Counted from the stretch's first letter, positions 15,570 through 24,703 are shown. The stretch: 36,868 nt of DNA from Candidatus Methanoplasma glyptotermitis (GCA_031267895.1 JAIRYF010000056.1:1-36868); one strand, 5' to 3'. Numbers and translations: made by a program. Notes: a model not told the origin generated them from the sequence alone.

Positions 15570-15935
15570 ATGAAGGTCTTCAGCACCCATTTCGTTCTCA
15601 GGGGGAAATCTGACTACAGAGATCTTGCCCCCGTGTTCCCGGATATGCTGAAAGCTCTTTTGGAAGAGATAGGACAGATGCCCGAAGAGGAAGAAATTCT
15701 TCAGATGTTCATAGATATGAATGTGTCTGATCTGGAACGCAACCGCAAACCCGAAGGATACAACAGAAAGGGCAAGATAAGGCTGATATTCCCGACTGAT
15801 CGCAAGGAATTCTATCTTAAAGCTTACAGCAAAACCACCGATCTTTCAAAAATGGCTGAACGGTTCGGTGTTCTCTTGGATTCTGCGGGAGTGAAGTTCG
15901 AAGTACTTCAGAACGACAGAACAGATTTTGATTGA
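15570..15935 (+). CDS. conserved-looking protein of unknown function (121 aa)
   Basis: I do not recognise the family. The 121-residue protein is soluble and charged. It starts MKVFSTHFVLRGKSDY, has an acidic helix (LLEEIGQMPEEEEILQMFI), then a basic strand-turn (YNRKGKIRLIFPTDRKEFYLK) and a final alpha/beta portion ending QNDRTDFD. It has no cysteines, signal peptide or membrane segment. A well-placed TATA box and clean codon use argue that it is real. It stands alone, divergent from thiDN and upstream of metY, so context gives no strong clue. Confidence 0.7.
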   Translation: MKVFSTHFVLRGKSDYRDLAPVFPDMLKALLEEIGQMPEEEEILQMFIDMNVSDLERNRKPEGYNRKGKIRLIFPTDRKEFYLKAYSKTTDLSKMAERFGVLLDSAGVKFEVLQNDRTDFD

Positions 15936-15949
15936 ATCCGGCCGGATTC
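15934..15949. terminator. perfect palindrome at the end of the 121-aa gene
   Basis: GAATCCGG-CCGGATTC is a perfect 16-bp palindrome beginning inside the TGA stop. No T run follows, so termination is uncertain. It could equally be a protein-binding site. Confidence 0.35.
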
Positions 15950-16018
15950 TGCGGCGTGGCTTCGGCATCCCATGCTGAATCGGCATTCTGATCATTTAGC
16001 ATTTCTGAAGGCTATCTG

Positions 16019-16039
16019 ATTATTCGTAATAAGAATAAT
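16019..16039. promoter_or_regulatory. inverted repeat upstream of metY (candidate operator)
   Basis: ATTATTC and GAATAAT form a perfect 7-bp inverted repeat around 7 nt (GTAATAA). It ends 12 nt before the TATA box at 16052. This is where archaeal activators and repressors bind next to the TFB site, so it is a good candidate for sulfur- or methionine-dependent control of metY. Confidence 0.5.
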
Positions 16040-16051
16040 TTTCGCAGTGGG

Positions 16052-16060
16052 TTTTATATT
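16052..16060 (+). promoter_or_regulatory. TATA box of metY
   Basis: The sequence ttttatatt would place transcription near 16080-16085, leaving a leader of about 55-60 nt. That is longer than at most genes in this window. The leader ends in a GGGAG motif (16126-16130) 8 nt before the ATG. Confidence 0.6.
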
Positions 16061-16085
16061 CAGTAATAATATTCACACACATACC

Positions 16086-16102
16086 GGGTATGAGAGATAC
16101 CC
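16086..16102 (+). promoter_or_regulatory. hairpin in the metY leader
   Basis: GGGTAT-GAGAG-ATACCC forms a perfect 6-bp stem with a 5-nt loop at the expected 5' end of the mRNA. A weaker CCGC/GCGG stem follows (about 16106-16120), just before the ribosome site. No known riboswitch consensus (SAM, SAH) is recognised. Possible roles are RNA stability or regulation. Confidence 0.4.
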
Positions 16103-16138
16103 ATTCCGCTCTAAGGGCGGCACACGGGAGAAAACAAA

Positions 16139-17485
16139 ATGTCGATAATAAAATCAAAGACAGAGAGCACACCCCAGGAGAACATCCCCGCGGGTCCCAA
16201 CAACAAGAACGGGCTGAGATTCGAGACACTTCAGCTCCATAAAGGACAGGAAAGTCCGGATCCGGCATCCGATTCAAGAGCCGTGCCGATCTATCTGACA
16301 ACGTCATATGTGTTCAAAGATTCGAAAACCGCCGCGGCGAGGTTCGGTCTCAGAGAACTCGGAAATATATATGGACGTCTGACCAACAGCACGCAAGGAG
16401 TTTTGGAAGACCGTATTGCGGCACTTGAAGGTGGATCCGCGGCACTTGCTGTGGCATCCGGTGCGGCCGCCATTCAATACACCCTGCAGAATGCGGCGTT
16501 TGCCGGAGATCATATTGTGGCGGCCAACAACCTGTACGGAGGGACATACAACCTCCTCGTCCACACCTTCCCGAAATACGGCCTGACCACAACATTTGCC
16601 GATCCCGGCGATCTCGGCAACTTCGAGAAAGCCATAAAGGATAACACCAAAGTAATACTGATCGAAACATTCGGCAACCCGAATTCCGATTTCATAGATA
16701 TAGATAAAGTGGCCGAGATCGCCCACAAACACAAGATAATCCTTGTTGTCGACAACACGTTCGCCACGCCGTATCTGTACAGACCTCTGGAGCACGGTGC
16801 CGATATCGTAGTCGAATCCGCAACGAAATTCATCGGCGGCCACGGAACGGTTCTGGGCGGCCTGATTATAGAGAGCGGTAAGTTTGACTGGGAAGCAAGC
16901 GGAAAATATCCTCAGCTCGTGGACCCGGACGTGAGCTACCACGGAGTGAGCTTCTACAAAGCACTGGGGCCGGCTGCGTTCGTCACCAGGATCAGAGCCG
17001 TGCTTCTCAGAGACACGGGGGCAGTAATTTCTCCGGTGACTGCATTTGTTCTGCTGCAGGGACTTGAGACGCTCTCGCTTCGTGTCGAGAGGCATGTGGA
17101 GAACGCACTGGATGTGGTGGATTATCTAAACAATCACCCCAAGGTCAAGAAAGTCAACCACCCGTCGCTCAAGAGCCACCCAAGCCACTCGCTCTACAAG
17201 AAGAACTTTCCCAACGGAGCCGGTTCCATATTCACATTCGACATCAAAGGAGACGAAGCCGAGGCTACGAAGTTCATCGACAGCCTTAAGGTATTTTCGC
17301 TCCTTGCGAATGTGGCCGATGTGAAATCGCTTGTCATACACCCTGCGACCACAACACATTCCCAGCTCACAGATGCGGAACTGAAAGAGCAGAATATCTT
17401 CCCCAACACGGTCCGTCTCTCGATAGGAACCGAGAGCATAAAGGACATAATTGCAGATCTGGAACAGGCGTTCGACAAGATCTGA
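16139..17485 (+). CDS. metY: O-acetylhomoserine/O-acetylserine sulfhydrylase (MetY type)
   Basis: This PLP enzyme of the Cys/Met metabolism family (448 aa) replaces the acetyl group of O-acetylhomoserine, or O-acetylserine, with sulfide. The PLP lysine is K230 in VESATKFIGGHGT. Other family segments are YGRLTNSTQGVLE (78-90), ALEGGSAALAVASGAAA (95-111), VVDNTFATPYLYRPLEHGAD (in two parts) and HPATTTHSQL near 400. The length and the insert after HGT point to MetY rather than the shorter cystathionine synthases and lyases (about 380-400). With cysE present 13 kb away it could also make cysteine. An unusual 25-residue polar N-terminus precedes the conserved core. The stop abuts that of argH. Confidence 0.88.
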   Translation: MSIIKSKTESTPQENIPAGPNNKNGLRFETLQLHKGQESPDPASDSRAVPIYLTTSYVFKDSKTAAARFGLRELGNIYGRLTNSTQGVLEDRIAALEGGSAALAVASGAAAIQYTLQNAAFAGDHIVAANNLYGGTYNLLVHTFPKYGLTTTFADPGDLGNFEKAIKDNTKVILIETFGNPNSDFIDIDKVAEIAHKHKIILVVDNTFATPYLYRPLEHGADIVVESATKFIGGHGTVLGGLIIESGKFDWEASGKYPQLVDPDVSYHGVSFYKALGPAAFVTRIRAVLLRDTGAVISPVTAFVLLQGLETLSLRVERHVENALDVVDYLNNHPKVKKVNHPSLKSHPSHSLYKKNFPNGAGSIFTFDIKGDEAEATKFIDSLKVFSLLANVADVKSLVIHPATTTHSQLTDAELKEQNIFPNTVRLSIGTESIKDIIADLEQAFDKI

Positions 17486-18946
17486 TCAAACTTCTTTCAA
17501 CAGGTCATCCCAGCAGTTTTCTATCAGCTGGGTTTCCTGTCTTACTCTCTCGCTTCTTTCCATGACGGCCCCCATCGCTTCGGTGATCTGCACATCCACA
17601 GACCCAGACGATGTCCCGCCGTACGACCGTCTTCTTTCGACACATGCCTTCACAGGGAGTATGCTGTAAACATCTTCGTCGATCGAATCGGAAAACTTTC
17701 TGAATTCATCTAATGTCAGATCTTCGAGTTTTTTCCTGCTTCCGATGCAGTATCTTACCGATTCGCCCGCTATTCCGTGTGCATCTCTGAACGGTATGCC
17801 TCTGGTCACAAGATAATCAGCCAGATCTGTCGCGTTTATGAACCCCTTTTCGACCGCTGCGAGCATGGCGTCTTTGTTAATCTTCATCGACGATATGACT
17901 TTTGAGAGCATATGAGCACTGTCCGATATGATTTTCATCGAGTCCATCAGAGGTCTTTTGTCCTCCTGCAGATCTCTGTTGTAAGAAAGAGGGAGTCCCT
18001 TTGCCATTGTCATCAGCGAGACAAGATCGCCGACGACTGTGCCTGTTCTTCCTCGGATTAATTCGGCTATGTCCGGGTTTTTCTTCTGAGGCATTATGGA
18101 TGATCCTGTTGTGTAGGCATCGTCCATCTCGATGAATCCAAACTCCTGCGACGACCAGACTATCAGTTCCTCACACATGGACGACATGTCTGCTGCGGCC
18201 ATAGAAGCGCAGAATACGGTCTCCAACACATTATCTCTGGAACTGACTGAATCCATGGAGTTCTGAGTCGGAGAACCAAAACCGAGAGCCTCGGCAGTCA
18301 TCTTCCTGTCGATCGGATACGTTGTTCCGGCAAGGGCCGCAGAGCCAAGGGGGCATCTGTCCATTCTGTCATACGCATCGAAGAACCTGTCGGCATCTCT
18401 GGAGAGTCTGAATACATGTGCCATCACGTGTTGGGCAAGCGTAACTGGCTGCGCGTGCTGCATGTGCGTGAATCCGGGCATTATCGTATCGCCGTGATCC
18501 TCTGCTATTTTGAGCAGACTCGCAGCCAACGAATCCAGATCGATCACTGCTTCAAGTATCACATCCCTTAGGTACATCCTGAGATCCGCGGCAACTTGGT
18601 CATTCCTGCTGCGCCCGGTGTGGAGTCTGCCGCCGACTGGTCCGATTTCGGAGGTAAGCCTGAACTCTATGTTCGTGTGTATATCTTCCAAAGAGTCATC
18701 TATTTCGAATTCCCTGCGCTCCATCTCGGATACAATTGACAGGAGGCCTCTGATTATCTCGTCGGCATCTCCCGCGGACAATATCTTTTGTTTCTTCAGC
18801 ATTCTCACATGAGCCAAAGACCCCATTACGTCATAGAATGCAAGTGCCGAATCAACGTCCAGCGAGGACGTGAATTTGAGCGTCGACCCGTCCATCTCTC
18901 CTTCGAACCTTCCCGACCAAAGTGCCTGCTTGGACATGTCGGTCAC
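17486..18946 (-). CDS. argH: argininosuccinate lyase
   Basis: ArgH splits argininosuccinate into arginine and fumarate, the last step of arginine synthesis. The 486-residue protein has the fumarase/aspartase superfamily regions: GGRLHTGRSRNDQVAADLR (105-123), GFTHMQHAQPVTLAQH (158-173) and the signature loop GSSIMPQKKNPD (281-292), whose second serine acts as the catalytic base in this family. It is slightly longer than bacterial ArgH (about 460). The start ATG overlaps the argG stop by 4 nt, so the two are cotranscribed and probably translationally coupled. It converges with metY, stops touching at TGATCA. Confidence 0.95.
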   Translation of the reverse strand: MTDMSKQALWSGRFEGEMDGSTLKFTSSLDVDSALAFYDVMGSLAHVRMLKKQKILSAGDADEIIRGLLSIVSEMERREFEIDDSLEDIHTNIEFRLTSEIGPVGGRLHTGRSRNDQVAADLRMYLRDVILEAVIDLDSLAASLLKIAEDHGDTIMPGFTHMQHAQPVTLAQHVMAHVFRLSRDADRFFDAYDRMDRCPLGSAALAGTTYPIDRKMTAEALGFGSPTQNSMDSVSSRDNVLETVFCASMAAADMSSMCEELIVWSSQEFGFIEMDDAYTTGSSIMPQKKNPDIAELIRGRTGTVVGDLVSLMTMAKGLPLSYNRDLQEDKRPLMDSMKIISDSAHMLSKVISSMKINKDAMLAAVEKGFINATDLADYLVTRGIPFRDAHGIAGESVRYCIGSRKKLEDLTLDEFRKFSDSIDEDVYSILPVKACVERRRSYGGTSSGSVDVQITEAMGAVMERSERVRQETQLIENCWDDLLKEV

Positions 18947-20181
18947 TTCTTGTTATGGACTCTGGCTGCCGTCCTGTCAGGGAGGCCCCAGCAGTAGATG
19001 AAGCCCAATGCCGATGTGTGATCGAAATTGTCGCCTTTCCCGTACGTCGAAAGACCGGTATCATAAAGAGAATACGGTGACTTGCGGCCGACGACAGTGC
19101 AGTTTCCTTTGTAGAGTTTCACCCGAACAGTGCCTGTAACGAAATTCTGCGTCTCGTTGATGAATGCATTGATAGGTTCGCGCAGTCCTCCGAACCACAG
19201 TCCGTTGTACACCAATTCGCAGAACTTCTGCTCGATCCCTCTTTTGAACTCGATGACATCCTTCGTAACGGTCATTGCTTCCAGTGCACGGTGCGCTGTT
19301 ATGAGAACCGTCGCGGCGGGACATTCGTACACTTCTCTGCTCTTTATCCCGATAAGACGATCCTCGATATGATCTATGCGGCCTACACTGTGTTTTCCGG
19401 CCATAGCATAAAGAGACTCGATAAGTTCCGTGCCGTTCATGCGTTTGCCGTTGATTCCGATGGGTACTCCGTTCTCAAAATCAATCTCGGCATACTCAGG
19501 CTGATCCGGGGCATCCGCCGGATCCGCTGTGTGTACCCACACATCTTTCGGGGGTTCGGTCCAGGCATCTTCCAGTATTCCGGCTTCGCATGATGCTCCC
19601 CAAAGGTTCTCGTCTCTCGAGTACGGGTTTTCTTTTTTGACTATTATTTCTATTCCGTTCCTGTCAGCGTACTCTATCTCCTCGCCGCGTGTCATTACCC
19701 ACTCTCTTATGGGCGCGATTATCTTAAGATCCGGGTCCATAGATACAATGCCCACATCGAATCTCACCTGATCATTGCCTTTTCCGGTGCAGCCGTGCGC
19801 GATGTACTTGGCACCTTCTTTCTTTGCGATGTCCACTAATTTCTTCGCTATCAGCGGTCTTGCGATGGATGTGCTGAGCGGATATATGTTCTGATACATC
19901 GCATTTGCCTTGAGAGCCGGCCATATGTACTCTCTGACGAACTCATCCTTCGCGTCAACGAACTCCGCCTTGACTGCGCCGTTTCTGACCGCGCGTGCGA
20001 CTATGTCGTCGTCACTCGGAGGCTGTCCGACATCGATTGCCACCGCAATAACATCAAGATTGTATTTCTCCTGTATCCAGCGTATCGCGACGGATGTGTC
20101 TAATCCTCCGGAATATGCCAAAATCACCTTGTCTCTGCCCGCTTTGCCCTCTGTTCCGTGCCCTTCCTTCCCGCATGCCAT
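18943..20181 (-). CDS. argG: argininosuccinate synthase
   Basis: ArgG condenses citrulline and aspartate with ATP. The PP-loop ATP site is AYSGGLDTS (22-30). Later segments are TSIARPLIAKK, AHGCTGKGNDQVRF, IAPIREW, and ENLWGASCEAGILEDAW, all typical of the family. Length (412) is normal. About 16 extra residues precede the core (MACGKEGHGTEGKAGRDK), which also begins with a usable ATG; no better internal start is present. A TATA-like box (20211-20218, minus) lies about 30-37 nt before the ATG. It heads the argG-argH operon, divergent from argC. Confidence 0.95.
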   Translation of the reverse strand: MACGKEGHGTEGKAGRDKVILAYSGGLDTSVAIRWIQEKYNLDVIAVAIDVGQPPSDDDIVARAVRNGAVKAEFVDAKDEFVREYIWPALKANAMYQNIYPLSTSIARPLIAKKLVDIAKKEGAKYIAHGCTGKGNDQVRFDVGIVSMDPDLKIIAPIREWVMTRGEEIEYADRNGIEIIVKKENPYSRDENLWGASCEAGILEDAWTEPPKDVWVHTADPADAPDQPEYAEIDFENGVPIGINGKRMNGTELIESLYAMAGKHSVGRIDHIEDRLIGIKSREVYECPAATVLITAHRALEAMTVTKDVIEFKRGIEQKFCELVYNGLWFGGLREPINAFINETQNFVTGTVRVKLYKGNCTVVGRKSPYSLYDTGLSTYGKGDNFDHTSALGFIYCWGLPDRTAARVHNKK

Positions 20182-20439
20182 ATTATATCATTTTCTTGAT
20201 GGCTCTTCGTTATTTAAACCGTTGTCCCGTATACGCAGGCGACGCATTGGGATGTGTTCGCTACGTTTCCCTGTGCGTGTATTAACAGAGCTGTCATCAT
20301 AGCCACATTGCGTTTTCACGCAGCCATTTATGTCATTTCGGAAACTTTTACGACAATGACTGTCTCATTTTGAACAAACCTAATATATCGCTGTTTTATA
20401 GTGGGCCGTGTCTACGCCTCAATCATCGGAAGTACATAA
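20182..20439. promoter_or_regulatory. divergent arginine promoter region
   Basis: On the minus side the argG TATA-like element is at 20211-20218. On the plus side two candidates precede argC: taatatat (20381-20388) and ttttata (20394-20400), giving a leader of about 15-30 nt. The region contains no open gene. It is the natural place for an arginine-responsive operator serving both operons, but I see no clear repeated motif. Confidence 0.5.
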
Positions 20440-21456
20440 ATGGACAGAGTGGGCATAATCGGAGGAACAGGATACACGGGCAGCGAACTTTCCCGTCTGC
20501 TTTGCACCCATCCGGATGCGGAACTGACAGTTCTCACGTCACGTCAGAATGCAGGCAGAAAGGTGTCCGATGTCCACACATTTCTGAAGGGATACTCAGA
20601 TATCTCATTTACGGAGAAGATCGGCGACACAAAGGGACTGGATCTGGTGTTCGTTGCGGCCCCGCACGGCGTGGCTATGGGAGAGGTTCCCGGACTTATA
20701 GATTCGGGAGTGAAGGTTATCGATCTGTCCGGAGACTACCGCCTGCACAGTGCAAAAAAGTATTCAGAATGGTACGGTCACGAACATACTGATCAAAAAA
20801 ATCTGCAGGATGCAGTGTACGGACTCCCCGAACTGTTCCGCAACGAGATAAAACGTGCGGACCTCGTGGCTAATCCTGGGTGCTATGCGACATCCATAAT
20901 TCTGGCGTGTGCCCCTCTGATCAAAGCGGGTGCGGTCGGCGAAGACATAATTGCGGATGCTAAAAGCGGAACTTCTGGTGCCGGCATGGTGCCTTCACCG
21001 CGTCTCCACCACCCCTTCTGCGGTGAATCCGTGATACCTTACAGCATCGGGACACACCGCCATACGCCCGAAATAGAAGAGGCGATACACCTCTTCTCCG
21101 GTATCGATACGAAGGTAACGATGGTGCCTCAGCTGGTGCCTATACTGCGCGGCATTCTGTCGTCGTGCTACATGAAACTGAAGGAAGATCTGTCGCGCGA
21201 GGATGTGTCCGAGATCTACAGGAAACAATACGGCGGAGAGTATTTTGTCCATTATGTGGAAGAGCCGTCGATACGTGCGGTGGTCGGATCGAACCACGCA
21301 CATGTGTCTTCGAACGTCGTCAACGGCAAGGTAGTGGCATTCGGAGTCTTGGACAACCTTGTCAAAGGCGCATCGGGACAGGCGGTACAGTGTATGAATC
21401 TGATGCTGGGAATCAAAGAAACCGCAGGAATAGACACTCCCGGATTAGGTGTATGA
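20440..21456 (+). CDS. argC: N-acetyl-gamma-glutamyl-phosphate reductase
   Basis: ArgC reduces N-acetylglutamyl phosphate to the semialdehyde with NADPH. The N-terminal Rossmann loop is GIIGGTGYTGSEL (5-17), the middle has FVAAPHGVAM and IDLSGDYRL, and the active-site cysteine is C148 in NPGCYATS. The C-terminal half keeps KSGTSGAGMVPS and the HRHTPEIE catalytic histidine region. Length (338) is standard. It begins the argC-argJ-argB-argD operon, and its stop overlaps the argJ start (ATGA). Confidence 0.95.
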   Translation: MDRVGIIGGTGYTGSELSRLLCTHPDAELTVLTSRQNAGRKVSDVHTFLKGYSDISFTEKIGDTKGLDLVFVAAPHGVAMGEVPGLIDSGVKVIDLSGDYRLHSAKKYSEWYGHEHTDQKNLQDAVYGLPELFRNEIKRADLVANPGCYATSIILACAPLIKAGAVGEDIIADAKSGTSGAGMVPSPRLHHPFCGESVIPYSIGTHRHTPEIEEAIHLFSGIDTKVTMVPQLVPILRGILSSCYMKLKEDLSREDVSEIYRKQYGGEYFVHYVEEPSIRAVVGSNHAHVSSNVVNGKVVAFGVLDNLVKGASGQAVQCMNLMLGIKETAGIDTPGLGV

Positions 21457-22685
21457 AGATGATGGAAATTATAGAAGGAGGCATAACGACCCCTCAGGGG
21501 TTCAAGGCCGCTGGTGTGCACAGCGGCGTGAAGTACCGCGCACTGGATTTGGGAATGGTGTTCTCCGAGGTGTCGGCATCGGCATTCGTCGGCTACACGA
21601 ACAATGAGGTTAAAGCAGCACCGGTCCAGGTGATGATGAAGGAAAATTCGCCGAAACTCTCGGCCGTCGTCATAAACAGCGGCAATGCAAACGCACTGAC
21701 AGGACGCCGCGGAATAGAAGATGTCATTGCAATGAAACAGGCAGTTGCCGCGGAACTGAACATAGATCCGATCGAAGTAGGCGTAATGTCTACAGGCCTC
21801 ATAGGGCGCTTCGTTGACATGCACAAGATTCGTTACGGGATAAGCCGCGCCGCGCGCGAACTGGATACAGGACGCGAAGCGGACGGACTGTTCACCGAAG
21901 CGATCATGACAACAGACACTATAAAGAAAGAATACTCCGTCCGTGTCCGTCTGGAAGACGGCACTCTAACATACATATCAGTGGCATCGAAGGGAAGCGG
22001 TATGATATCTCCGCACATGAAGGTCCTCCACGGCACGACACTTACTATTGTGACCACCGATGCATCGCTCTCGCCCGCTTTCGGAAGCAAATGGCAGGAG
22101 ATACTCGATAACAGTCTGAATATGGTCTCGGTAGACGGGGACCAATCTACCAACGATACCGCCATTTTGATGGCCAACGGCAAGGCCGGAGGATCGTTTG
22201 CCGATGATGACCCCGAATTTACGTCAGCTCTTGAAACGGTCATGACCAAAATCGCAAAGACCATCGCACTGGACGGAGAAGGCGCAACGAAACTGATCGA
22301 AGTTCAGGTCACCGGTGCGGAGAGCAAGGATGATGCCCGCAGGGCCGCACGTCAGATAATCAACTCACCGCTGGTGAAATCCGCGATATTCGGTTCCGAT
22401 CCGAACTACGGCCGCATAATGATGGCACTCGGAAACAGCGGCTGCAAATTCAATCTGGAAGATGTTCGCCTGACGATAAAGGGAGGAGACATAGAGGTCC
22501 CCATCCTGGATTCGGGAGCTCCTGTTTTTCAGGAGGAACGTTCGGTCGAAGTTGTGCGCATGGCGATGGACAACAAAGAAGTGATAATCGCGGTGGACCT
22601 TGCATTAGGCAAAGAATCCGCGATCGGATGGGGATGTGACCTCACATACGACTATGTACGCATCAATGCGGAATACGCAACGTGA
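21453..22685 (+). CDS. argJ: bifunctional ornithine acetyltransferase / N-acetylglutamate synthase ArgJ
   Basis: ArgJ recycles the acetyl group from N-acetylornithine to glutamate. It is made as a proprotein that cuts itself before a threonine, which then becomes the nucleophile. The 410-residue product has VVINSGNANALTG (72-84), STGLIGRF, VASKGSGMISP (177-187), and the C-terminal FGSDPNYGRIMMALGNSG. The cleavage site is unusual: characterised ArgJ enzymes read about KGSGMIxPNMATML, with cutting between Ala and Thr. Here the text is HMKVLHGTTLTIVTTDA, so the cut would be Gly194-Thr195 after a four-residue insertion. ATG at 21453 overlaps the argC stop; a longer open frame upstream lies inside argC and is not used. 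Confidence 0.93.
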   Translation: MKMMEIIEGGITTPQGFKAAGVHSGVKYRALDLGMVFSEVSASAFVGYTNNEVKAAPVQVMMKENSPKLSAVVINSGNANALTGRRGIEDVIAMKQAVAAELNIDPIEVGVMSTGLIGRFVDMHKIRYGISRAARELDTGREADGLFTEAIMTTDTIKKEYSVRVRLEDGTLTYISVASKGSGMISPHMKVLHGTTLTIVTTDASLSPAFGSKWQEILDNSLNMVSVDGDQSTNDTAILMANGKAGGSFADDDPEFTSALETVMTKIAKTIALDGEGATKLIEVQVTGAESKDDARRAARQIINSPLVKSAIFGSDPNYGRIMMALGNSGCKFNLEDVRLTIKGGDIEVPILDSGAPVFQEERSVEVVRMAMDNKEVIIAVDLALGKESAIGWGCDLTYDYVRINAEYAT

Positions 22686-22689
22686 TTAT

Positions 22690-23502
22690 ATGAAAACGTA
22701 TGTCGTGAAGTTCGGCGGCAACGCCATACGCGGGAAGACGGACCTTATACGTCTGTCTGAAGAAGCAGCGGAACTTATCCGCAGCAATATCGGGATAGTC
22801 CTTGTGCACGGAGGAGGTCCTGAGATATCAGATGAAATGGAAAAGAGAGGTCTCGTACCCGCAAAAGCGGCCGGACTCAGAGTGACTGACAGGAAGACAC
22901 TGGAAGTTGCCGAGGAGGTCCTCGGATCGCTGAACAGGGAGATAACCGGCAGTCTGACGGAATCCGGTGTCAATGCGATAGGTCTTCCGGGATATCTCTG
23001 CACCCTGTGCAGAAAGAAGGGGCCGTACACGGTGACAGATGGCGGGAAGGATGTGACTGTCGACTTGGGATTGGTCGGAGAGGTGACAGGTGTCAATTCG
23101 GACATGATATACGACTTGCTGGGCAGCGGCATCACGCCTGTGATCTATCCCATTGGGGCAGACAGGGAAGGAAACCATCTCAATGTGAACGCAGATACCA
23201 TGGCGGCCGGCATAGCTGCTGGCATAAACTGCGAGGAATTGGTAACGATAACCGATGTTCCGGGAATAATGACGGATGTCAGAGACCCATCCTCTAAACT
23301 GGACAGCGTCAGCCTGGAGACCGTTGATAAAATGATAAAAGCCGGTGTCATCTCCGGAGGCATGATACCCAAGGTGGAGGCGTGCCGCAACGCATTGAAT
23401 TCCGGTGTAAAAGCGGTGCGCATAGTCAGCGGCAAGGACCCGCGCAGCATAATGACCGATGCAATCAAGGGCATTCCTCACGGAACGGTAATAACTAGGT
23501 GA
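22690..23502 (+). CDS. argB: acetylglutamate kinase
   Basis: ArgB phosphorylates N-acetylglutamate. The 270-residue amino-acid-kinase fold shows KFGGNAIRG (7-15), VLVHGGGPEIS (37-47), the substrate arginine region AAGLRVTD, LNVNADTMAAGIA and the C-terminal GVISGGMIPKVEACRNAL. It lacks the N-terminal helix of arginine-inhibited hexameric ArgB enzymes, so feedback control by that route is unlikely. I start at ATG 22690, four bases after the argJ stop. The open frame reaches back into argJ, but that extension is not family-like. Confidence 0.94.
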   Translation: MKTYVVKFGGNAIRGKTDLIRLSEEAAELIRSNIGIVLVHGGGPEISDEMEKRGLVPAKAAGLRVTDRKTLEVAEEVLGSLNREITGSLTESGVNAIGLPGYLCTLCRKKGPYTVTDGGKDVTVDLGLVGEVTGVNSDMIYDLLGSGITPVIYPIGADREGNHLNVNADTMAAGIAAGINCEELVTITDVPGIMTDVRDPSSKLDSVSLETVDKMIKAGVISGGMIPKVEACRNALNSGVKAVRIVSGKDPRSIMTDAIKGIPHGTVITR

Positions 23503-23506
23503 TCAA

Positions 23507-24679
23507 ATGGATTTCGAAGAGATAAAGAACCTCAGCTCGGAATATCTTTTCAGGAACTACGGGCGCATGGATATAGCGTTTACTCACGGAAAGGGTGCAT
23601 ATCTGTACGATACAGACGGCAAAGAATACCTGGATCTCGTGGCGGGCATAGCTGTGAACTCAATAGGATACGCACATGCCGAATGGGTGGAGGCAATGCG
23701 GGAACAGATATCCAAACTTACGCATGTTTCGAATATTTATCACATCCGCGAACAGGCAGAACTCGGAGAGAGATTGGCATCGGTAACACCCAGCGGCCTT
23801 AAGCGCTCGCTGTTCGTGAACAGCGGCGCGGAGGCAAACGAGGGGGCCATGAAGCTCGCCGTACGCTGCACCGGCCGCAGCAAGATACTGTCTGCCTTCA
23901 ATGGATTCCACGGCCGTACGTCTGCATCGCTCGGTGCGACGGGACAGACCAAATATCAGGAAACTTTCGAACCGCTGATAAGCGGAGCATACCGCTACTA
24001 CAACTTCGGGGACCTGGAATCCGTCAAGAAATTGATCGACAGAGACACAGCAGCCCTTCTGATCGAACCGATACAGGGAGAAGGAGGAGTCGTTACGGCA
24101 GGCGGAGATTTCTTCAGGGGTGTCCGCGATCTGTGCACGGACAGCGGTGTGATGATGGTGGCCGACGAGGTGCAGACCGGAGTCGGCCGTACGGGAAAAT
24201 GGTTCGGTATGGACTGTTACGGGGTTGTTCCGGACATCATGACGATGGCTAAGGGTCTGGGCGGGGGAGTGCCGATAGGTGCAGTTGTCACGACGGATGA
24301 ATTCTCCAAGGTGATGACTCCTGGAACGCACGGGACGACATTCGGCGGAAATCCTCTCGTATGCAGGTCTGCACGCGCCGTACTGGATATAATCGAAAAA
24401 GAAGACCTTGTAGGGAATGCAGATAAAGTCGGAAGCGAATGGATAAAAGAGCTGAAAGCTCTGGGTTCGGATAGGATCAGGGACGTACGCGGATCAGGAT
24501 TCATAATCGGCGTGGAATTCGAATCCAACGATACAGCCACTGCGATCCAGAAAGCGATGATCGGAAACGGCATGCTTGTGAACATCTGTCACGGCAATGT
24601 CATGCGCCTTATTCCGCCGCTGATCCTTAGTTCCGAACAAAAGGATGCATTCATGTCTGTTTTCAGAGATTTTATCTGA
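23507..24679 (+). CDS. argD: acetylornithine aminotransferase
   Basis: ArgD converts N-acetylglutamate semialdehyde to N-acetylornithine using glutamate. This class III PLP aminotransferase (390 aa) has the cofactor loop NSGAEANEGAMKLA (105-118), FHGRTSASLGATGQ, the aspartate of VADEVQTGVGRTG (218-230) and the PLP lysine K249 in TMAKGLGGGVPIGA. It may also serve as a succinyldiaminopimelate or LysN-type aminotransferase, as relatives do. It starts 4 nt after argB, the last gene of the arg operon, and is followed by a T run. Confidence 0.93.
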   Translation: MDFEEIKNLSSEYLFRNYGRMDIAFTHGKGAYLYDTDGKEYLDLVAGIAVNSIGYAHAEWVEAMREQISKLTHVSNIYHIREQAELGERLASVTPSGLKRSLFVNSGAEANEGAMKLAVRCTGRSKILSAFNGFHGRTSASLGATGQTKYQETFEPLISGAYRYYNFGDLESVKKLIDRDTAALLIEPIQGEGGVVTAGGDFFRGVRDLCTDSGVMMVADEVQTGVGRTGKWFGMDCYGVVPDIMTMAKGLGGGVPIGAVVTTDEFSKVMTPGTHGTTFGGNPLVCRSARAVLDIIEKEDLVGNADKVGSEWIKELKALGSDRIRDVRGSGFIIGVEFESNDTATAIQKAMIGNGMLVNICHGNVMRLIPPLILSSEQKDAFMSVFRDFI

Positions 24680-24697
24680 TACCAGACATAAGTATAA

Positions 24698-24703
24698 TTT
24701 TTT
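24698..24703 (+). terminator. T6 run after argD
   Basis: Six T bases begin 18 nt after the argD stop (aagtataattttttg), a plausible archaeal terminator. A TATA-like taaatact (about 24739-24746) then lies about 20-27 nt before the next ATG, so the ACT gene likely has its own promoter. Confidence 0.5.
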
